DNA of 8,196 nt from an uncultured Collinsella sp. (GTDB lineage: Bacteria; Actinomycetota; Coriobacteriia; Coriobacteriales; Coriobacteriaceae): NCBI GenBank assembly GCA_947003675.1, contig CAMQPJ010000043.1, forward strand, positions 1-8,196. The letters run 5' to 3'. Positions 1 to 5,678 of this stretch are shown here, piece after piece. Made by a program: the position numbers and the translations under genes. Below the pieces are notes generated by a model. The model was not told the origin of the DNA. It worked only from the letters and a program-made list of their open reading frames with translations, and searched no databases. The stretch's first letter is position 1; each line of letters opens with the position of its first letter.

Positions 1-50
1 TCTGACTACGAATCAGAACGTCATAGGTTCGAATCCTATACGCCGCACCA
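1..50 (+). tRNA. tRNA-Arg (ACG), 3' part, cut by window edge
   Basis: The first 50 bases match exactly the last 50 bases of the complete tRNA-Arg at 209-285. They run from the 5' side of the anticodon stem through the anticodon loop (CTACGAA, anticodon ACG), variable loop, T-arm (ATAGG-TTCGAAT-CCTAT), the 3' acceptor strand ACGCCGC, discriminator A and encoded CCA. The 5' half lies outside the window, so this is a partial view rather than a broken gene as far as can be seen. It decodes CGU and, with A34 converted to inosine, other CGN arginine codons. A terminator follows directly at 61-87. Confidence 0.93.
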
Positions 51-60
51 ATTGATCTTG

Positions 61-87
61 AAGCTCCCGGCAACGGGGGCTTTTCTT
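61..87 (+). terminator. Rho-independent terminator of first tRNA-Arg
   Basis: The stem AGCTCCC (62-68) pairs with GGGGGCT (75-81), with one T-G wobble and a six-base GGCAAC loop. A T-rich tail TTTTCTT follows. It starts 11 bases after the CCA end of the upstream tRNA-Arg, so it should end that transcript. The same kind of hairpin follows the other two copies at 296 and 486. Confidence 0.85.
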
Positions 88-208
88 ATATCGCGATGCG
101 TCGAAGATCGCGCCAAGTGTCCCAAATGAGTAAAAATCAAATTCAATAACTTTTTTTGAAAAAATGCTTGACCATTATTCAGTCCCTGTGCATAATAATC
201 AACAAGTC
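88..208 (+). promoter_or_regulatory. Promoter of the complete tRNA-Arg, with AT-rich upstream tract
   Basis: The -35 box TTGACC (168-173) and -10 box CATAAT (191-196) are separated by exactly 17 bases. This predicts a start near 203, a few bases before the mature tRNA at 209. Directly upstream, 131-165 is very A/T rich (runs of A and seven T) in an otherwise GC-rich region, which fits an UP element of a strong stable-RNA promoter. Farther upstream a small perfect hairpin, CGCGAT (92-97) with ATCGCG (107-112), has no assigned role. No gene is seen in this gap. Confidence 0.8.
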
Positions 209-285
209 GCGGCGTTACCTCAGCTGGATAGAGGGTCTGACTACGAATCAGAACGTCATAGGTTCGAATCCTATACGCCGCACCA
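209..285 (+). tRNA. tRNA-Arg (ACG), complete
   Basis: This is a full 77-base cloverleaf. The acceptor GCGGCGT (209-215) pairs with ACGCCGC (275-281), followed by discriminator A282 and encoded CCA (283-285). The D-stem CCTC/GAGG encloses loop AGCTGGATA. The anticodon stem TCTGA/TCAGA holds loop CTACGAA, giving anticodon ACG (243-245). The T-arm is ATAGG-TTCGAAT-CCTAT. It supplies arginine for CGN codons, with A34 normally deaminated to inosine. It has its own promoter and terminator, so it is a single-gene unit although a second identical copy lies just upstream at 1-50. Confidence 0.97.
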
Positions 286-378
286 CTTGAGCTTGAAGCC
301 TCCGGAAACGGGGGCTTTTCTTTTATGGCAACCATGCATGGATTCGAACCTCGGTCGAGGCGCGAGCGTGAAGCGGAC
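266..378 (+). repeat. Duplicated tRNA-tail segment, copy A
   Basis: This segment runs from inside the tRNA-Arg T-arm (GAATCCTAT...) through the CCA end, the terminator and a downstream stretch containing CCATGCATGG, an inverted T-arm-like GGATTCGAACC and CGCGAGCGTGAAGCGGAC. It recurs at 456-567 with only a handful of substitutions and one single-base indel. The clearest differences are C286/T476, G291/A481 and the bases just after the terminator T-run. The match stops sharply at 378/567. Confidence 0.85.
296..324 (+). terminator. Rho-independent terminator of complete tRNA-Arg
   Basis: AAGCCTCC (296-303) pairs with GGGGGCTT (310-317), with one T-G wobble and loop GGAAAC. It is followed by TTTTCTTTT. 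It sits 10 bases after the tRNA CCA end. The hairpin is copied almost exactly at 486-515 as part of the duplicated segment. Confidence 0.88.
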
Positions 379-455
379 GCGGAGCGTCCGTAGCGAGCGG
401 GCGAGCACGCCGGCAGGCGGGCGAAGCCGGTGCGGATCCGCGAAGCGGATGCGCG
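379..455 (+). repeat. GC-rich hairpin-forming insert between the duplicated segments
   Basis: This 77-base stretch is built from GCGGA/GCGAG-like words and is much more GC-rich than its flanks. Three inverted repeats are visible. CGGACG (374-379) pairs with CGTCCG (385-390). GCGGATCCGC (432-441) is a perfect palindrome. ATCCGC (436-441) pairs with GCGGAT (445-450) across a three-base loop. It has no believable gene and looks like a short dispersed repeat or a deletion/insertion scar replacing the 5' two-thirds of a third tRNA-Arg. That interpretation is inference. Confidence 0.55.
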
Positions 456-475
456 GAATCCTATACGCCGCACCA
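456..475 (+). pseudogene. tRNA-Arg remnant: 3' T-arm strand, acceptor strand and CCA only
   Basis: The sequence GAATCCTATACGCCGCACCA is identical to the end of the complete tRNA-Arg. The upstream bases are the GC-rich insert, not the acceptor 5' strand, D-arm or anticodon arm. It cannot fold into a tRNA and carries no anticodon. Its terminator at 486-515 is still intact. It is best read as a third tandem tRNA-Arg destroyed by rearrangement, or as a tail copied during duplication. Confidence 0.82.
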
Positions 476-485
476 TTTGAACTTG

Positions 486-515
486 AAGCCTCCGGAAACG
501 GGGGCTTTTCTTTTT
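486..515 (+). terminator. Terminator retained behind the tRNA-Arg remnant
   Basis: AAGCCTCC (486-493) pairs with GGGGGCTT (500-507) around GGAAAC, followed by TTTTCTTTTT. It duplicates the terminator at 296-324. With no functional tRNA before it, it may simply block read-through toward the gene at 660. Confidence 0.8.
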
Positions 516-567
516 GACAACCATGCATGGATTCGAACCTCGGTCGAGGCGCGAGCGTGAAGCGGAC

Positions 568-659
568 TATTTCTTATCGACTCGTGTAAGATTCCGAGTA
601 GGTGTCGCGGCCCATCCGCGACCGCTCCTTCTCTAGACGACCGATCAGGGTGATATTTC
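568..659 (+). promoter_or_regulatory. Leader of the TPR-protein gene, with hairpin and ribosome binding site
   Basis: A perfect hairpin, GTCGCGG (604-610) with CCGCGAC (616-622) around CCCAT, lies in the leader. No T-run follows it, so it is not an obvious terminator. AGGGTG (647-652) is a moderate ribosome binding site seven bases before the GTG at 660 and decides that start. A weak -10-like TAAGAT (587-592) is present, but its -35 counterpart (CGGACT, 18 bases upstream) is poor, so the promoter is uncertain. Confidence 0.45.
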
Positions 660-3101
660 GTGGCAGAGCGTCCGACATACAAGCTCAGGTTTTTCGACCC
701 CAAAAAGCGTTTTCCATCGATGCCCGAGCAGCCTGCGGGGCGCTCGTATGGTGTTGTCTGGAAAGTCTTTGGCGAGGATCCTAAAGAGTCGTGCTACGTC
801 GTCGAATTCGTCGGCAAAAGCCACATATCGCTCTTGGGCTACGTGAGCGTGTCGGGCAAGGTTTATAAGGTTGACCGCCCTGTTCGGGAAGCACCGTTGC
901 CCGAGGACCCCGACATGGAGCTGGTCCTTCACGAGTCCGATTCCAGTATTGGCGAGATTATGGTGAGGGAGGCCAACGGAGCAATGCGCGCGTGTGCGCG
1001 AACTGCCGGCTCTCCCGAAGGCCCCATGCGCGAGCAGTCCGACCTCGAGACATGGAATTCGACCCGCGCCCTTCCTTACGGCGAGTTTATGGCCTCGATG
1101 TTCTTGCGCTACGTGATATTTGCCAACTCCGAAAGCACTATTGCGAACACGGCGGGCGTCGACGGTCTCGATGCAGACATGCAAAACGTTGTCGACAAGA
1201 TCAAACTCGTAAAGTTGCCCGAGCCGGTCGAGGTGTTTTTGGGCTTTGACACGGCGCCGCTCCCCGATGCTATCGAGACGCTGCTTTACCGTGTTGACCA
1301 TGCCGAGAATCCGAGCGGTATCGAGCGTTATGCCGCCGCCCTGATGAGCGAGATTGACTTGCCCCGCCTGCGCACCATTGCTGCCAAGTCCGAAATGAGC
1401 CTAGCGCGCATCGACCGCTCAAAGCTTTTCTATCTCAATTTTGATCGTAGTCTGCTGGACCAGGACGAGATTGACATGCTGCTTGCCGTCGAGTGCCATC
1501 TCAACCGCCTCTCCGGCATCCTTGAGCGCATTGGGGCTGGATTGGTCCCCGCGGCGTCCTCGCCGAGCTTTGAGGGTTGTGCGCTCTTTGACGCGTGGCA
1601 TATTGCCAAGACGACCAACGATGTTCCTCGACTGCTCGATACGACCTCGAGCGATAACCCATGGGCCAAACCGGGGACGGTGACTTGTCAGCCGGGCGGT
1701 GAGTGGGACGTGCGCACCCGCTTCGCGCATATCGTCGAGGCACTCAACGTGGTCACACGGCTCGACTATACCTATCGGGCAAACGTTGCCGAGGGGATTA
1801 TGCTCGTTCGGTTTGGGCGCTCTGTCGTGGATGCCATGCCGCAACGTGAATACGACGCTCAGGATGACGTCTGGCGCGAGCTAGACGTGGACATGCGCGC
1901 GACTTGGGCCGCGGAGCACGACGCGCGCGTGGCGCTTACGCTTGCGGCGGCGTGTTTTGCCGCAGGTGCCTGCATTTCGCGCTGCTATGTTCAGATTGCG
2001 GCTCCCGACGGCGAGCGGGGCGAGCGCGTCATTGCAACATATTCCTTTGGGCGTGCGGCCTATCTGGCCAATTGCGTGCCTGTCGCCAAGGATCTTGAGA
2101 GCATGGACATGGACGATATGCCGTGCAAGCGCATGCTTGAGGCATATGAGTCGGACGCACCGGATGCGATTGAGCCTGCGGAGGTTCACGCTCGCCCGCG
2201 TGACGACCACCGTTCGCTGCCGCCGGCGTTGCGCGACCTGCTGCTTGCCGATACGGCTGATGAGCTAGAGGTCATGGAGGAGGACGATGACCCGTATGTG
2301 GCGCGCGTCGTTGAGTTGCGCGAGCAGGTAAAAGTTGACCATGCAAGTGCGTTTGAGGGCTTCTCCCGTCTTGTTGAGGAGCTGGAGGCAAAGTGCGCCG
2401 TCGCCGAGCTTTTGGCAACGGGTCCGGTTCAGACGCAGTTTTGCGACAACCAGCTGGTGCGTATGGTGCTGCCGGTAATGGAGGAAGATCGCTCGGTGCG
2501 CATCCTGCGCGCTCCCGACGCGCTCTACTTTGCTCAGCACGAGATCTGCAGTTATTACGCCGATCAGGAGGATTTTGAACGGGCATTGCCCGAGGTGCGT
2601 CGTCTTTACGATCTGGCTCGCTCGTCCATGCAATCGCACTTTGCGCTCATCAACGTGTTGGCGCGCCTGGAACGCTTTGACGAGATTATCGAGGTGGCGC
2701 GCCACGGCCTGCGCATTGCCAGCGACCGTTCCGCAATCGGTTATCTGTTCTATCGCTTGGCGTTTGCCTATTGGAACTGCGACCAGCTCGAGCTCGCGCT
2801 GGCATGCTACCGCCTGGTACCGCGCGGCGAGGAGTCGGGTAGCAACGCACTGGAGGAAATGCAGGGCCTTATGAATGAGATGGGTGTCAATGAGCCTCCG
2901 ACGTTTGAGGAGGCCGTCGAGACCATCCGCAAGGCTGGGCTTGAATTGCCTCCCGTGTCCGCCGTGGCCAACCAGCTGGCGGATGCTGCCGTGCAGTTGG
3001 TCGATAGCGGCTTCTTTTTCCTGGCGCGCGTCTGCATCTTCCAAATGTGGCGCACCATGGGCAACGATGAGCTCGGCTCCCTCAATCGCTCGCTGGGGTA
3101 G
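660..3101 (+). CDS. Large TPR-repeat protein of unknown function
   Basis: The product is 813 residues, starting at GTG with a ribosome binding site at 647-652 and ending at TAG. I do not recognise the first 600 or so residues as a known enzyme, and no signal peptide or membrane anchor is evident, so a cytoplasmic location is inferred. An acidic stretch (DELEVMEEDDD) lies near residues 536-546. From about 621 to 737 there are three degenerate TPR-like helical pairs, beginning near ALYFAQHEICSYYAD (621), QSHFALINVLARLERFDE (658) and AIGYLFYRLAFAYW (692). The last fits the TPR pattern best, with its LALACYRLVP ending. TPRs usually mediate protein-protein contacts, so an adaptor role is possible but unproven. 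It appears monocistronic, between tRNA loci. An alternative ATG start lies at 720, but the upstream residues read as coding. Confidence 0.9.
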   Translation: MAERPTYKLRFFDPKKRFPSMPEQPAGRSYGVVWKVFGEDPKESCYVVEFVGKSHISLLGYVSVSGKVYKVDRPVREAPLPEDPDMELVLHESDSSIGEIMVREANGAMRACARTAGSPEGPMREQSDLETWNSTRALPYGEFMASMFLRYVIFANSESTIANTAGVDGLDADMQNVVDKIKLVKLPEPVEVFLGFDTAPLPDAIETLLYRVDHAENPSGIERYAAALMSEIDLPRLRTIAAKSEMSLARIDRSKLFYLNFDRSLLDQDEIDMLLAVECHLNRLSGILERIGAGLVPAASSPSFEGCALFDAWHIAKTTNDVPRLLDTTSSDNPWAKPGTVTCQPGGEWDVRTRFAHIVEALNVVTRLDYTYRANVAEGIMLVRFGRSVVDAMPQREYDAQDDVWRELDVDMRATWAAEHDARVALTLAAACFAAGACISRCYVQIAAPDGERGERVIATYSFGRAAYLANCVPVAKDLESMDMDDMPCKRMLEAYESDAPDAIEPAEVHARPRDDHRSLPPALRDLLLADTADELEVMEEDDDPYVARVVELREQVKVDHASAFEGFSRLVEELEAKCAVAELLATGPVQTQFCDNQLVRMVLPVMEEDRSVRILRAPDALYFAQHEICSYYADQEDFERALPEVRRLYDLARSSMQSHFALINVLARLERFDEIIEVARHGLRIASDRSAIGYLFYRLAFAYWNCDQLELALACYRLVPRGEESGSNALEEMQGLMNEMGVNEPPTFEEAVETIRKAGLELPPVSAVANQLADAAVQLVDSGFFFLARVCIFQMWRTMGNDELGSLNRSLG

Positions 3102-3195
3102 GGGCGAAAACTGCAAGGAGGAAAGGCCGCTAGGCAATTAGAAAATTCCCTCTTGCTCAACTTCGGCTGTTTGGTTACTATAGAACGGCTGTTAC
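3102..3195 (+). promoter_or_regulatory. Promoter of tRNA-Ser
   Basis: TTGCTC (3153-3158) and TACTAT (3176-3181) are 17 bases apart, predicting a start near 3188, eight bases before the mature tRNA. The -35 box is weak and the -10 box is fair. No clear terminator for the upstream TPR gene was found in this gap. A strong Shine-Dalgarno-like AAGGAGGAAAGG lies at about 3114-3125 but is not followed by a usable gene. Confidence 0.65.
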
Positions 3196-3286
3196 GGAGA
3201 GCTGACCGAGAGGCCGAAGGTGCTCGCCTGCTAAGCGAGTATGCCCCAAAAGGGCATCTGGGGTTCGAATCCCCAGCTCTCCGCCA
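3196..3286 (+). tRNA. tRNA-Ser (GCT)
   Basis: This is a 91-base class II tRNA. The acceptor GGAGAGC (3196-3202) pairs with GCTCTCC (3276-3282), followed by discriminator G3283 and encoded CCA (3284-3286). The anticodon stem CTCGC/GCGAG holds loop CTGCTAA with anticodon GCT (3230-3232), which reads AGC and AGU. The long variable arm pairs ATGCCC with GGGCAT, as expected for serine tRNAs. The T-arm is TGGGG-TTCGAAT-CCCCA. It has its own promoter upstream and terminator downstream. Confidence 0.97.
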
Positions 3287-3300
3287 GTATGAATTTGTAG

Positions 3301-3326
3301 AAGGGTCCCATTTGGGGCCCTTTTTT
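3301..3326 (+). terminator. Rho-independent terminator of tRNA-Ser
   Basis: AAGGGTCCC (3301-3309) pairs with GGGGCCCTT (3314-3322) around the loop ATTT, with one T-G wobble. It ends in a run of six T (3321-3326). It lies 14 bases after the tRNA CCA. Confidence 0.92.
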
Positions 3327-3336
3327 ATTATCAAGA

Positions 3337-3358
3337 ATGGCGGCTGGGGATTCGAACC
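3337..3358 (-). repeat. Inverted T-arm-like tRNA fragment
   Basis: Read on the minus strand this is AGGGTTCGAATCCCCAGCC followed by GCCA. Sixteen bases (GGGTTCGAATCCCCAG) match the T-arm of the neighbouring tRNA-Ser, in opposite orientation. No 5' tRNA half is present on the minus strand, so it is not a gene. A similar inverted T-arm follows the tRNA-Arg copies at 340-350 and 529-539. It could be a remnant of a rearranged tRNA; the origin is inference. Confidence 0.55.
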
Positions 3359-3361
3359 CTC

Positions 3362-3393
3362 AAAAAGGAGGCATCCTTTCGGACGTCTCCTTT
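3362..3393 (-). terminator. Rho-independent terminator of the carboxypeptidase gene
   Basis: On the minus strand AAAGGAG pairs with CTCCTTT and the stem continues inward, after one mismatch, as CGTCC with GGATG (one G-T wobble) around a GAAA tetraloop. The 3' side runs into TTTTT. It lies 25 bases beyond the TAG stop of the minus-strand gene ending at 3418. Together with the tRNA-Ser terminator it separates two convergent units. Confidence 0.87.
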
Positions 3394-3417
3394 CAGCGAG
3401 CGTATTGTTCTTCGATC

Positions 3418-4758
3418 CTACACCTCGGGTGCCTTGGCTACGGTTTCGCTTTCTGCCGCAAGCGGACGGTTTTCGATGCGACGACTCAGGCGGTCGAGCT
3501 TCACAAGAAGCCATTCAATGGGATTCGGCCCCGAGCCTTCCTCATCGGCAACCAAATCCGTGACAACGACCTTGATGCCGTCTTGTTTGAGCGTGAGGCT
3601 ACCTACTTTGTCGCCCACATGCACCGTGCCCGAAAGGTCATCGTAGGCAACCTTTTCGGTTACTTCTCCGGCAAGCGAAAAGATGGTCGCCTGAGCTGCG
3701 GGATCGGCGAGTGTGGCGTCGATCGTCTTGTCCGTCCAGTCGGTCTGGCTTATGCGCGCGATGAGCGGATTGCCGTTGGCGGTCTTTTCCTGCGTGTTGG
3801 CGATCGCAACCGTCACCTTGTGGCCGTAGTACCAGTTGGCAAGGGCGGCCGTGTCGGCAAAGCGCTGGTCGTTGGTGCTGGAGTTCAAAACGACGGTATA
3901 GGTCTCGTCGCCATCGCGGTCGTAGGCTGCCGTAAAGCAGTAGCCGGCATCGTCGGTAGTGCCGGTCTTGCCGCCGATATTGCCGTCCTGCCCCAGCAGC
4001 TCGTTGTGCGTATCCATTGAATGTGAGTGGTCGGAGCCATCGGCGCCTGTAACCTCAATCCAGGAATCATCGCTCGCCACGATCTCGCGGAACGCATCGC
4101 TCTTCATTGCTTCCTGCATCATCAGGGCCGCATCGTGCGCGGTCGAGTGCATGTCGCCGGCCCACTCATCAAAGTCCAGACCGTGCGGATTCTCAAAAAG
4201 AGTTCCCGTGCAGCCGAGCTCTTTAGCGCGCTCGTTCATGGCCTTGACAAACGTGGCCTCAGCATCTTTGGTCTTGGGGCCGATCTTTTTGCCCACATGC
4301 TCGGCAAGCACGATGGCGGCGTCATTGCCCGAGGGAATCATCAGACCGCGCAGGGCCTGTTCCACTGTGAGCTCGTCGCCTTCGAGCAGGCCGGCGGTCG
4401 AATTGCCCACGGTTGCCGCGGCGCTGCTCACCGTGACCTTCTCGTCCATCTTGCAGTTCTCGATGGTCAAGATTGCGGTCATGACCTTGGTGATTGAGGC
4501 GATCTTGACCTGCTCGTCGGCACTGCGGGCGTAATAGATGGAACCGTCCTTACTCATGACGATGGCGTTGGTCGCATCGATATCGGGCAGATTATCGGCC
4601 GTGATGCCGCGGGCGTCGGCGGTCTTACCGCAAACGATATCGGTCGTAAGCACCTGGGCATTGGCGATAGACGGCGCACCGGCAGCAAGGGCGAGAGCGC
4701 AGGCAATGCCGGTGGTCAGTTGCGCGGAGCGCTTTACAAGAGAACTAAGGGTCTTCAC
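3418..4758 (-). CDS. Secreted D-alanyl-D-alanine carboxypeptidase (S11 / PBP5-like)
   Basis: This low-molecular-weight penicillin-binding protein trims the terminal D-Ala from peptidoglycan pentapeptides outside the membrane. From the proposed GTG start it has 446 residues. A signal peptide spans about 1-34 (basic MKTLSSLVKR, hydrophobic GIACALALAAG, then IANA before Gln35). The three active-site motifs are present in order: SITK (88-91, nucleophile Ser88 and Lys91), SGN (143-145) and KTG (264-266). NPHGLD (190-195) is also typical. The C-terminus has an amphipathic stretch near EWLLVKLDRLSRRIENR that could hold it to the membrane as in PBP5. The frame stays open upstream to an ATG at 4998, but that would overlap the divergent regulator and precede the likely promoter at 4798-4827. 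TTG at 4797 is another candidate. Which dac paralogue it is cannot be told. Confidence 0.93.
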   Translation of the reverse strand: MKTLSSLVKRSAQLTTGIACALALAAGAPSIANAQVLTTDIVCGKTADARGITADNLPDIDATNAIVMSKDGSIYYARSADEQVKIASITKVMTAILTIENCKMDEKVTVSSAAATVGNSTAGLLEGDELTVEQALRGLMIPSGNDAAIVLAEHVGKKIGPKTKDAEATFVKAMNERAKELGCTGTLFENPHGLDFDEWAGDMHSTAHDAALMMQEAMKSDAFREIVASDDSWIEVTGADGSDHSHSMDTHNELLGQDGNIGGKTGTTDDAGYCFTAAYDRDGDETYTVVLNSSTNDQRFADTAALANWYYGHKVTVAIANTQEKTANGNPLIARISQTDWTDKTIDATLADPAAQATIFSLAGEVTEKVAYDDLSGTVHVGDKVGSLTLKQDGIKVVVTDLVADEEGSGPNPIEWLLVKLDRLSRRIENRPLAAESETVAKAPEV

Positions 4759-4797
4759 AGATTTCGCTTTCGACGGGATGGTCTCTTTAGAGTTCAA

Positions 4798-4827
4798 AGT
4801 ATATCGTTTACCGGCGCGGACAATCAG
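4798..4827 (-). promoter_or_regulatory. Putative promoter of the carboxypeptidase gene
   Basis: On the minus strand CTGATT (4827-4822) and TATACT (4803-4798) are 18 bases apart. The -10 box matches five of six consensus bases; the -35 box matches three. The predicted start near 4791 gives a leader of about 33 bases before GTG 4758. This is the main reason for rejecting the longer upstream starts. The ribosome binding site before the GTG is weak. Confidence 0.5.
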
Positions 4828-4894
4828 TGCGCGGGCGTGCGCGGCCCATGTCTGCGCCCGAACGGACATATAGGTGCTTAAGGTCGACTTAATC

Positions 4895-4952
4895 GCCCGC
4901 GCTTGTTGTGTGTGGCGCACACTGCCTCGGGCATAATGGAGCGCGAGAGGAG
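4895..4952 (+). promoter_or_regulatory. Regulator promoter region: nested inverted repeats, -10 box and RBS
   Basis: GTGTG-GCG-CACAC (4910-4922) is a perfect inverted repeat. It is enclosed by GCCCG (4895-4899) and CGGGC (4928-4932). CATAAT (4932-4937) is a plausible -10 box without a good -35, so an activator or autoregulation is possible. AGAGGAG (4946-4952) is a strong ribosome binding site five bases before the ATG at 4958. The position of the repeats upstream of the -10 box fits an operator, but no binding is shown. Confidence 0.4.
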
Positions 4953-4957
4953 CACGC

Positions 4958-5653
4958 ATGAACGAGCGCATTTTGGTAGTTGATGATGAGAAGGCCATCG
5001 CCGACCTGGTCGGTATCTACCTTACAAAAGAGGGCTTTGATGTTCAGATTGCCTATAGCGGAGCAGATGCCGCCAAGGCGATTTTGGAGCAGGAGTTCGA
5101 TCTGGCGCTGCTGGACGTCATGCTGCCCGATATTGACGGCTTTGAGTTGCTGCGCACCATCCGCGCTGGCCATACCTATCCCGTTATTATGCTGACGGCG
5201 CGCGATGCCCAGCAGGATAAGATCGAGGGCCTCTCGCTGGGCGCAGACGATTACGTGGTCAAGCCGTTCCGTCCGCTGGAGCTCATAGCGCGCGTTCATG
5301 CTCAACTCCGTCGTTATACCAGCTACGGCAGCCGCGCACAGGCGGTTGAGTCGCCGACCATCCAGCTCGACGGCCTCGAGATCAACCGCGACGCTCGTTG
5401 TGTGACGGTGGACGGCGCACGGGTGCGCCTCACGCCCATCGAGTATTCCATCTTGCTGTATCTGGTCGAGCATCGTGGCAGCGTGGTGGCCGTGGGGGAC
5501 CTGTTCCGCGCGGTGTGGAACGAGGACTTTATGCCCGGCTCCAACAATACGGTGATGGTGCACATCCGCCATCTGCGCGAAAAGATCGGCGACGATGCTC
5601 AAAAACCGCGCTTTATCAAAAACGTCTGGGGCGTCGGCTACATAATCGAATAA
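4958..5653 (+). CDS. OmpR-family response regulator, VanR-like
   Basis: The product is 231 residues, the usual length for OmpR/PhoB-type regulators. The receiver domain (about 3-115) starts ILVVDDE with the acidic pocket Asp9/Asp10, phospho-acceptor Asp53 in LLDVMLPDIDG, Thr80 in MLTARD and Lys102 in VKPF. The winged-helix DNA-binding domain (about 135-231) has LTPIEYSILLYLVEH, VHIRHLREKIG and the ending VWGVGYIIE. Phosphorylation by the partner kinase should turn on DNA binding. The kinase gene follows 25 bases after the stop, so the two form one operon. It is divergent from the carboxypeptidase gene, making that gene a natural candidate target. The wording of the motifs resembles the VanR branch, but no vanHAX genes are near, so vancomycin resistance is not implied. 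The start is fixed by AGAGGAG at 4946. Confidence 0.95.
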   Translation: MNERILVVDDEKAIADLVGIYLTKEGFDVQIAYSGADAAKAILEQEFDLALLDVMLPDIDGFELLRTIRAGHTYPVIMLTARDAQQDKIEGLSLGADDYVVKPFRPLELIARVHAQLRRYTSYGSRAQAVESPTIQLDGLEINRDARCVTVDGARVRLTPIEYSILLYLVEHRGSVVAVGDLFRAVWNEDFMPGSNNTVMVHIRHLREKIGDDAQKPRFIKNVWGVGYIIE

Positions 5654-5678
5654 CGCCTTTGATGGTGGGGAAGTGGAT

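Larger units (their letters stand above)
456..567 (+). repeat. Duplicated tRNA-tail segment, copy B
   Basis: This is the second copy of the 266-378 segment. It begins at GAATCC within the T-arm and ends at GCGGAC, after which the sequence changes to ordinary leader DNA (TATTTCTTATC). It carries the tRNA 3' tail, the terminator hairpin and the inverted T-arm-like GGATTCGAACC at 529-539. Confidence 0.85.

Noticed and set aside
36..524. Minus-strand open frames across the tRNA-Arg repeats (162, 85 and 80 residues)
   Set aside because: They are antisense to tRNA genes and terminators, and owe their similar peptides to the repeated DNA; this is a well-known source of spurious proteins.
645..3137. 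Long minus-strand frames (218, 141 and 290 residues) opposite the TPR gene
   Set aside because: They are shadow frames of a GC-rich coding region, with no ribosome binding sites or recognisable domains, while the plus-strand frame is continuous.
2807..3514. Minus-strand 235-residue frame over tRNA-Ser
   Set aside because: It crosses the TPR gene end, the tRNA and two terminators; the peptide around the tRNA is the usual antisense-tRNA artefact.
3114..3563. Strong Shine-Dalgarno-like AAGGAGGAAAGG followed by a TTG-started 136-residue frame (3153-3563)
   Set aside because: The gap from the SD to TTG 3153 is too long, and the frame runs through the tRNA-Ser and terminators, so it is not a gene. 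The SD may be chance.
3337..4534. Plus-strand frames (227, 191 and 156 residues) opposite the carboxypeptidase
   Set aside because: The minus strand carries all three penicillin-binding motifs in order; the opposite frames show no domain.
4759..4998. N-terminal extension of the carboxypeptidase to ATG 4998 or 4869
   Set aside because: It would overlap the divergent regulator gene or precede the likely promoter, and would bury the signal peptide about 80 or 37 residues into the protein.
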